6,604 nt of DNA from Pseudomonadota bacterium. GTDB taxonomy: Bacteria; Pseudomonadota; Alphaproteobacteria; Acetobacterales; Acetobacteraceae. This document shows, piece by piece, positions 1-4,189 of the stretch. The stretch lies in the NCBI GenBank assembly GCA_021807975.1, contig JAKBCJ010000272.1, forward strand, positions 1-6,604. Direction: 5' to 3'. The translations under genes were made by a program, and so were the position numbers. Every line of letters begins with the position of its first letter. Position 1 is the first letter of the stretch. Below the pieces are notes generated by a model that saw nothing but the letters and a program-made list of their open reading frames with translations, was not told the DNA's origin and made no database searches.

Positions 1-4
1 GCAT
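1..4 (-). CDS. Start codon of the next operon gene (probable second ABC permease), cut by the window edge
   Basis: Reading the minus strand past the permease stop codon gives TAG-GCAC-ATG-C, so an ATG lies at 4-2, only four bases after the stop. It is preceded by GGAGG at 18-14 with a 9-base spacer, a near-ideal Shine-Dalgarno placement. In smoEFGK/mtlEFGK-type operons the gene after the first permease is normally the second permease (SmoG/MtlG). The identity is inferred from gene order only, since just the start codon and one further base are visible. Confidence 0.55.
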
Positions 5-8
5 GTGC

Positions 9-920
9 CTAAACCTCCAGCCGGCGGGCGATGCTGCGCACCAGGAAGAACGCAACGATATTGGCCAGGATGATCGCGACGACGCCGCCGGCCGAGGCGC
101 CGCCGATATCGTACTGCAGCAACGCGCGGGCGTAGATCAGGAACGCCAGGTTGGTGGTTGCGTTGCCGGGGCCGCCCGAGGTTGTGACAAAGATTTCAGC
201 GAACACCGTCAGCAGGAAAATCGTTTCGATCATAATCACCACGCCCATGGCGCGCGACAGATGCGGCAGGGTGATGAAGTAGAATTGCGCCAGTGGTCCG
301 GCGCCGTCCATGCGCGCGGCCTCTTTTTGTTCATTGTCCAACGACTGAACGGCGGTCAGCAGAATCAGCAGCGCGAACGGCAGCCATTCCCAGGATACGA
401 TGGCGATGATGGAGGCGAGCGGAAACTGCGCGAACCAATCGACCGGCTGTAATCCGATCGTGCTGGCGAGCGCGCCGAACACCCCGTAAATCGGGTGCAT
501 CAGCAGGTTCTTCCAGATCAGCGCGCTGACCGTCGGCATGACGAAGAACGGAGAGATCGCCAGAACGCGCGCGATGTTCCTTCCGGCAAACGGCTGGTTG
601 AACAGAACGGCGAGCAGGGTGCCCAGGCCCACGGTAATGACCAGTACCGATGCGAGCAGGACCAGGGTGGTTCGCAGCGAGACCCAGAAATCCGGATCGG
701 TGACCAGGTACGCGTAGTTGTCGATGCCGGCGAATCCGCGCACCGACGGATCGATCAGGTTGTAGTACTGGAATGAAAACCATAGCGTCATGACCAGCGG
801 GACGATCATCCATGCCAGCAGGACGATGATCGAGGGCATGACTAAAAGCGGGGCGACCTTTCGGGTCGCCGCCGCCTCTGAGTCGAATGTTGCCGTGTCA
901 GGGTTCGATGTCGCCGACAT
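9..920 (-). CDS. smoF: Polyol/sugar ABC transporter inner-membrane permease (SmoF/MtlF-like)
   Basis: This is one of two transmembrane subunits that would form the import channel for a hexitol. The 303-residue protein has a polar N-terminus of about 22 residues, then roughly six hydrophobic spans near residues 23-46, 83-107, 117-139, 168-190, 224-246 and 276-295, normal for a MalF/SmoF-type subunit. The cytoplasmic EAA loop that docks on the ATPase is clear: E200-A-A at 200-202, G206, and the closing L-P at 218-219. The start at 920 is preceded on the minus strand by GGGG with a 6-base gap to the ATG. It follows the binding-protein gene with an 11-base gap and is followed after 4 bases by another ATG, so it is an internal operon gene. 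The SmoF assignment rests on the adjacent SmoE-like protein and mannitol dehydrogenase. The permease alone would only say carbohydrate ABC permease. Confidence 0.93.
   Translation of the reverse strand: MSATSNPDTATFDSEAAATRKVAPLLVMPSIIVLLAWMIVPLVMTLWFSFQYYNLIDPSVRGFAGIDNYAYLVTDPDFWVSLRTTLVLLASVLVITVGLGTLLAVLFNQPFAGRNIARVLAISPFFVMPTVSALIWKNLLMHPIYGVFGALASTIGLQPVDWFAQFPLASIIAIVSWEWLPFALLILLTAVQSLDNEQKEAARMDGAGPLAQFYFITLPHLSRAMGVVIMIETIFLLTVFAEIFVTTSGGPGNATTNLAFLIYARALLQYDIGGASAGGVVAIILANIVAFFLVRSIARRLEV
14..18 (-). promoter_or_regulatory. Shine-Dalgarno GGAGG for the gene starting at position 4
   Basis: The minus strand reads GGAGG inside the last codons of the upstream permease (CTG GAG GTT TAG), followed by nine bases and an ATG at 4-2. 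A perfect anti-16S match inside the preceding gene indicates tight translational linkage to the downstream gene, as is usual for paired ABC permeases. Confidence 0.6.
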
Positions 921-931
921 GGCGGACCCCG

Positions 932-2266
932 CTAGTTTTTGGGATATCCGGCTTGGTGCATCGTGCGTTCGGTTGCGGCCTGCGCGGCCTTCAGCGCCTG
1001 GTCAACCGTCGTTTGTCCGGTCAGCGTCCCTGCGATGGTTTGGCCGACCTGCGTGCCGATACCCTGGAATTCCGGGATAGCGACGAACTGGGCGCCCTGA
1101 TACGGCCGCGGCTGCTTGGTCTGTCCATTGGGGTTGGCCACCTCGATTGCCTTGCGGACGAACCCGGCGAACGGCGCCGCCTTCTGATAGTTGGCATTTT
1201 CATAGGTGGATACACGGGTGCCGGGCGGCACGGAAACCCAGCCATTCGTCTTGGCGACGAGCTGGATATACTCTTTCGACGTTGCCCAGGTCACGAAAGC
1301 CCGGGCGGCATCCTTCTGCTTGGATGAAGCGGGGATCGCGAGGTTCCAGCTCCAGAGCCACGTCGGCGCGCCGGCAAAGTCGCCGGTCGGCATCGGCGCG
1401 AAACCAACCTTGTCGGCGACGGACGACTGTTTCTTGTCGTACAGCATGCCACCCGCGACCGTGGCATCGATCCACATGCCGCAATGGCCGCTGGCGAACA
1501 GCGCCAGATTTTCGTTGAACCCGTTGGAGGTCGCGCCCGGCGGGCCATCGGCCTTCAGAATGTCGTCGTAGAATGTAATCGCCTTGTGCCACGCCGCGCT
1601 GTCAATCGCCGGCTTCCACTGCATGTCGAACCACTGGCCACCCTCGGCGTTCACCAGAGAGGTGACATAGGCCATGTTCTCGCCCCAGCCGGGCTTGCCG
1701 CGCAGGCACATGCCGTAGATTTTGTTCGCCTTGTCGGTGATCTTGTCGGCGAAGCCGCGAATCTGGTCATAGGTTGGGGCCTCTGGCATCTTGATGCCGG
1801 CCTTCTTGAACAGATCGGTGCGGTAATAAGTCATCGCACTTTCGCCGTAGAACGGCAGGCCGTACAACTTGCCCTCGTAAGTCAGGCCGGCGCGCACGGG
1901 CTTCAGCAGATCGTCAACGTCATAGGACGCCGGCAGGTTGTCCATCGCCGCCAGCCATCCCTGTTTTGCCCAGATCGGCACTTCGTAGTTGCCTATAGTC
2001 AGGATATCGAACTGCCCGGCCTTGGTGGCGATATCCGTGGTAACGCGCTGGCGCAGGACGTTTTCTTCCAGCACCACCCAACGCAGGTGGATATCCGGGT
2101 GCTGCTTCTCGAACTCAGAGGACAGCTTCTGCATCACGACCATGTCACCATTGTTTACGGTCGCGATGGTGATCGTGGAGTCGGCCCTGGCGGCGCTGGC
2201 GCCGGCCACGAGCATGACCGCGCCAGTAACGGCCGCGGCGACTCTGCCTTGTGGAACACGAACCAT
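932..2266 (-). CDS. smoE: Periplasmic sorbitol/mannitol-type ABC transporter solute-binding protein (SmoE/MtlE-like)
   Basis: This is the high-affinity periplasmic receptor that would deliver a polyol to the membrane permeases. I choose the ATG at 2266 (444 residues) over an in-frame ATG at 2347. GAGAGG lies 9 bases upstream of it, and the protein then begins directly with a Sec signal peptide: a short basic n-region, a hydrophobic stretch at about residues 9-25, and an A-R-A site with likely cleavage after residue 28. No lipobox Cys is present, so the product should be soluble. The mature N-terminus (ITIATVNNGDMVVMQKL) and the segment around residues 67-96 (LEENVLRQRVTTDIATKAGQ, then FDILTIGNYEVP) look typical of the sorbitol/mannitol-binding branch of family 1 binding proteins. 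Only two cysteines are present (C187, C262), which could form a disulfide. It lies 97 bases after mtlK with a stem-loop between them, and 11 bases before the permease. The exact ligand (mannitol, sorbitol, arabitol) cannot be fixed from sequence. Confidence 0.94.
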   Translation of the reverse strand: MVRVPQGRVAAAVTGAVMLVAGASAARADSTITIATVNNGDMVVMQKLSSEFEKQHPDIHLRWVVLEENVLRQRVTTDIATKAGQFDILTIGNYEVPIWAKQGWLAAMDNLPASYDVDDLLKPVRAGLTYEGKLYGLPFYGESAMTYYRTDLFKKAGIKMPEAPTYDQIRGFADKITDKANKIYGMCLRGKPGWGENMAYVTSLVNAEGGQWFDMQWKPAIDSAAWHKAITFYDDILKADGPPGATSNGFNENLALFASGHCGMWIDATVAGGMLYDKKQSSVADKVGFAPMPTGDFAGAPTWLWSWNLAIPASSKQKDAARAFVTWATSKEYIQLVAKTNGWVSVPPGTRVSTYENANYQKAAPFAGFVRKAIEVANPNGQTKQPRPYQGAQFVAIPEFQGIGTQVGQTIAGTLTGQTTVDQALKAAQAATERTMHQAGYPKN

Positions 2267-2275
2267 TCTTGGTTT

Positions 2276-2281
2276 CCTCTC
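2276..2281 (-). promoter_or_regulatory. Shine-Dalgarno GAGAGG that decides the smoE start
   Basis: The minus strand reads GAGAGG followed by AAACCAAGA and the ATG at 2266, a 9-base spacer. The alternative in-frame ATG at 2347 would put 27 polar, basic residues ahead of the signal peptide, so this site supports the internal start. Confidence 0.7.
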
Positions 2282-2286
2282 AGTTT

Positions 2287-2305
2287 CCTGCCTTCTCCCG
2301 GCAGG
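2287..2305 (-). other. Intercistronic stem-loop between mtlK and smoE
   Basis: On the minus strand CCTGCC, a 7-base purine-rich loop (GGGAGAA) and GGCAGG form a perfect 6-bp GC-rich stem. It lies in the 97-base gap between the dehydrogenase stop and the binding-protein start, 6 bases upstream of that gene's Shine-Dalgarno. No U-run follows, so it is not a classical intrinsic terminator. RNA hairpins at this place in binding-protein operons commonly stabilise the downstream message. That role is an inference here. Confidence 0.45.
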
Positions 2306-2363
2306 TTTATCGTAACTCCCACGGGCACTCTTGTTGGTCAACGACATTTTCCGCCGTCTTGTT

Positions 2364-3845
2364 TCAGAAGCCGAGCAGTGCCGATGCTTCGGTCAGGGTC
2401 TGCCGGGCGCCGCTGGAATACAGTAACGCAAGCCAGCGGCCGACGGCGGTTCGCAGGCGCTCGTCCGCGCCCGTCGCGCCGAACAAGGCGGTTATCCCCA
2501 GCAGCGGACGCGGATCCGAACCGCCCTCGATCGCCTTCGCGCGCAACTCGGCCGCCAGCGGATGGCGGACATCGATCGGCTGGCCCTGTTCGTCCTCGCC
2601 CCGCACCCGGCGCAGCCATGCGGCAAGCGCGAGCGACAGAAGCTCCACCGAATCGCCGGTGCGGAGCCGGTCCCGGATCGGATCAACCAGGATATTGAGC
2701 GGCGCATCGGTGTTGACCCGTTCCACCGTGTCGCGGATCGCGGGGTTGGCGAACCGCTCGATCAGGGTCGCCTTGTATTGGGCGAGGTCTATTCCCGGCA
2801 CGTCCGGCAATGTCGGCCCGGTTTCGCGGTCCATCAGCGCCGCCATGAACCGGGTGATTAACGGATCGGCCATGGATTCGGCGATGGTGACATAACCGCA
2901 CAGCCGGCCCATCCCGGATACCGCAAGGTGGCTGGCATTCAGCAGCCGCAGCTTCATGAACTCATAGGGTGCCACGTCGTTCACGAATTGCGCGCCGACG
3001 GTCTCCCAGGCCGGGCGGCCCGCGGGAAAGTCGTCCTCGATCACCCACTGAGTGAAGGTCTCCGATACCACCGGCCAGCGGTCGATCACGCCATGTTGTT
3101 CAGAGAGGGCGGCGATATCGTCTTCCGTTGTCACCGGGGTGATGCGATCGACCATGGTGCTGGGAAAATGCGCGTTGGCGGCGATCCAATCCGCCAGCTT
3201 CGGGTCGCGCAGCGCTGCCAGCGCCAGCACGGCGTCGCGCAGCACGGTGCCGTTGTGTTGGATGTTGTCGCAACTCAGGGCGGTGAATGGCGGCAAGCCC
3301 GCGGCCATACGCCTGCGATAGGCCTCCGCCACGATGCCGATCGCACTGGCCGGTTGGTCAGGCTGGGCAAGATCCTTGAGAACCAGCGGATGTTCCGGAT
3401 CGAGCCGCTTGGTGGAGCGGTTCAGGCAATAGCCATGTTCGGTGACGGTCAGGCTGACGATACGGATTTTTGGATTGTCGATCGCGCGCAACAGGGCGGC
3501 ACTGGATTCGCCGGCAAATATGACATCGGCCAGCGAGCCGATGACGGCCGCGGTTTCGCCCGAAGCCCCCCGTTCGACCAGTGTGTAAAGGTGATCCTGC
3601 GGCGCGAGGCTGTCCTTCATCTTGCGGTCGGCCGGCATCAGGCCCGCGCCGACGATGCCCCAGGCCAGGGCGTCATCCCCATTCTGCATCAGCTCATGCG
3701 TGTATCGGGCCATGTGCGCTCGGTGGAACCCGCCCAGTCCCAGGTGGACAATCCCGCCCGTCACCTTGGATGGATCGTAGCGCGGCACCGAAACCTCCGG
3801 CGACAGGCGGCCAAGGTTGGCGCGGTTGAGCGGAATGGGCTGCAT
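2364..3845 (-). CDS. mtlK: Mannitol 2-dehydrogenase family polyol dehydrogenase
   Basis: This is a cytoplasmic NAD(P)-dependent long-chain polyol dehydrogenase, expected to oxidise mannitol (or a similar hexitol) to fructose. Its 493 residues match the usual length of about 490. The nucleotide-binding N-domain shows the glycine motif in GIVHLGLGGFHRAH (31-44) and the family signature TVTEHGYC (133-140). Further hallmarks are SCDN (191-194) and HFPSTMVDRITP (226-237). The metal-independent catalytic signature K-x4-N-x2-H is intact as K298, N303 and H306 within MKLRLLNASH. The start at 3845 has GGGGGAAAA 5-13 bases upstream on the minus strand. It is the first gene of the operon, transcribed away from the ThDP-enzyme gene, with its promoter side facing the repeat-rich intergenic region. 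Fructuronate/altronate oxidoreductases (UxuB, UxaB) and arabitol dehydrogenase share the fold. The adjoining SmoE/SmoF-like genes favour a hexitol. Confidence 0.93.
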   Translation of the reverse strand: MQPIPLNRANLGRLSPEVSVPRYDPSKVTGGIVHLGLGGFHRAHMARYTHELMQNGDDALAWGIVGAGLMPADRKMKDSLAPQDHLYTLVERGASGETAAVIGSLADVIFAGESSAALLRAIDNPKIRIVSLTVTEHGYCLNRSTKRLDPEHPLVLKDLAQPDQPASAIGIVAEAYRRRMAAGLPPFTALSCDNIQHNGTVLRDAVLALAALRDPKLADWIAANAHFPSTMVDRITPVTTEDDIAALSEQHGVIDRWPVVSETFTQWVIEDDFPAGRPAWETVGAQFVNDVAPYEFMKLRLLNASHLAVSGMGRLCGYVTIAESMADPLITRFMAALMDRETGPTLPDVPGIDLAQYKATLIERFANPAIRDTVERVNTDAPLNILVDPIRDRLRTGDSVELLSLALAAWLRRVRGEDEQGQPIDVRHPLAAELRAKAIEGGSDPRPLLGITALFGATGADERLRTAVGRWLALLYSSGARQTLTEASALLGF

Positions 3846-3918
3846 GACGGTTTTCCCCCGGGCGTACGAAGCGGCATCGGCCGGGAGAGAATGCAGAGCC
3901 GGTCCCGGCGGTCAATCG

Positions 3919-3931
3919 TGGTATTATACCA
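3919..3931. promoter_or_regulatory. Perfect operator-like dyad upstream of mtlK
   Basis: TGGTA-TTA-TACCA is a perfect 5-bp inverted repeat around a 3-bp centre, 73 bases before the mtlK start codon. It wholly contains the TATAAT of the proposed mtlK promoter, a repressor-like placement. Half-sites of the TGGTAT type are known from GntR-family regulators such as UxuR/ExuR (TGGTATACCA) and NanR (GGTATA), but the 3-bp centre here differs from the UxuR spacing. The factor is unknown and no regulator gene is in the window. Confidence 0.45.
3923..3928 (-). promoter_or_regulatory. Candidate -10 box (TATAAT) for the mtlK-smoEF operon
   Basis: The minus strand carries an exact TATAAT in an otherwise GC-rich region, about 77 bases upstream of the mtlK ATG. 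Sixteen to eighteen bases further upstream I find no good TTGACA match, so a factor-dependent promoter or chance within the dyad remains possible. Transcription would start near 3915-3917. Confidence 0.35.
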
Positions 3932-3955
3932 GCGGCCCGAACGGCCGACTGGTAT
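3926..3955. repeat. Strong bulged hairpin with 5-base loop
   Basis: ATACCAGCGGCC (3926-3937), loop CGAAC (3938-3942), then GGCCG-a-CTGGTAT (3943-3955). All 12 bases of the left arm pair with the right arm, leaving one bulged A at 3948. It begins inside the left dyad and ends in the first five bases of the 45-bp repeat array. Confidence 0.6.
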
Positions 3956-4040
3956 GCGCGCGGGGTTGGTGGGGCGGCCGCGCGCCAAATCGATAGGTAT
4001 GCGCGCGGGGTTGGTGGGGCGGCCGCGCGCCAAATCAATA
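3951..4040. repeat. Two tandem copies of a 45-bp GC-rich repeat
   Basis: Copy 1 is 3951-3995 and copy 2 is 3996-4040. They differ only at 3992 (G) versus 4037 (A). Each unit begins GGTATGCGCGCGG and ends CCGCGCGCCAAATC(G/A)ATA. Within each, GCGCGCGG and CCGCGCGC (3956-3963 and 3978-3985 in copy 1) form an 8-bp stem around a 14-base G-rich loop. No unique spacer separates the copies, so this is a simple tandem duplication and not a CRISPR unit. Because 45 is 15 codons, spurious reading frames run straight through it. Confidence 0.95.
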
Positions 4041-4042
4041 GG

Positions 4043-4095
4043 ATACCAGCCGACCGCCGACTGACAAAAGAGTCGAAGCCTCGGGCGGCTGGTAT
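4043..4095. repeat. Long inverted repeat with nested inner stem
   Basis: ATACCAGCCG (4043-4052) is the exact reverse complement of CGGCTGGTAT (4086-4095). Allowing one mismatch the arms extend to 14 bp (4043-4056 with 4082-4095, 13/14). The 25-base interior contains a second stem, CGACT (4058-4062) with AGTCG (4071-4075), closing an 8-base loop GACAAAAG. The right arm overlaps the right operator-like dyad, so the arms also present a half-site at each end. Confidence 0.6.
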
Positions 4096-4103
4096 TATGC
4101 CAC
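4082..4103 (-). repeat. Right terminal inverted repeat
   Basis: The inverted counterpart of 3918-3939 (19/22). It contains the right dyad and overlaps the right arm of the nested inverted repeat. Confidence 0.6.
4090..4102. promoter_or_regulatory. Second operator-like dyad, upstream of the ThDP-enzyme gene
   Basis: TGGTA-TTA-TGCCA matches the dyad at 3919-3931 in 12 of 13 bases. It lies 87 bases before the chosen start of the ThDP enzyme, a distance close to that of the first dyad from mtlK. A -10-like TATTAT (4093-4098) lies within it on the plus strand, without a convincing -35. The paired placement suggests one regulator acting on both divergent units. That is an inference. Confidence 0.4.
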
Positions 4104-4176
4104 CGTACGCCCGAAACCATGACGGGCGATCGCCGGAATCGACAGGGGTTGGTGTAAGGAATGTCCCAAACCAGCC

Positions 4177-4182
4177 AGGGGA
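4177..4182 (+). promoter_or_regulatory. Shine-Dalgarno AGGGGA that decides the ThDP-enzyme start
   Basis: AGGGGA ends 7 bases before the ATG at 4190. The earlier in-frame ATG at 4097 lies inside the dyad and terminal repeat and has no such site. Confidence 0.6.
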
Positions 4183-4189
4183 TGTCCAG

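Larger units (their letters stand above)
3918..3939 (+). repeat. Left terminal inverted repeat
   Basis: 22 bp, matching the reverse complement of 4082-4103 at 19 positions, with mismatches at repeat positions 5, 8 and 17. It contains the left operator-like dyad (3919-3931). Confidence 0.6.
3918..4103. repeat. 186-bp palindromic intergenic element with 22-bp imperfect terminal inverted repeats (MITE/REP-like candidate)
   Basis: The left end (3918-3939, beginning GTGGTATTATACCAGC) and the reverse complement of the right end (4082-4103, beginning GTGGCATAATACCAGC) match at 19 of 22 positions. Between them lie a bulged hairpin, two 45-bp direct repeats and a second long inverted repeat. The architecture (short, non-coding, TIR-bounded, intergenic) resembles a miniature element. 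I see no target-site duplication immediately outside the ends (left flank ends CAATC, right flank begins CGTAC). A symmetrical control region for two divergent genes would explain part of the same symmetry, so mobility is unproven. Confidence 0.45.

Noticed and set aside
2267..2347. Longer start for the binding protein at the ATG at 2347
   Set aside because: It would place 27 polar and basic residues before the signal peptide and would read through the intercistronic stem-loop. The ATG at 2266 has a good Shine-Dalgarno.
1484..2698. 404-codon open frame on the plus strand
   Set aside because: Antisense to the binding protein and the mtlK end. Its low-complexity Arg/Ala/Gly composition is typical of shadow frames in GC-rich DNA.
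3951..4040. CRISPR-like array
   Set aside because: Only two units in direct contact with no unique spacers, and no cas-like gene in the window.
2928..4064. 378-codon open frame on the plus strand
   Set aside because: It runs antisense to mtlK, whose protein is clearly recognisable, and then through the 45-bp repeats, which are 15 codons long and so keep the frame open.
4097..4189. Longer start for the ThDP enzyme at ATG 4097 (31 extra residues)
   Set aside because: This ATG lies inside the dyad and terminal repeat and lacks a ribosome site. The extra residues are unlike family N-termini, whereas ATG 4190 has AGGGGA at a 7-base spacing and starts the domain directly.
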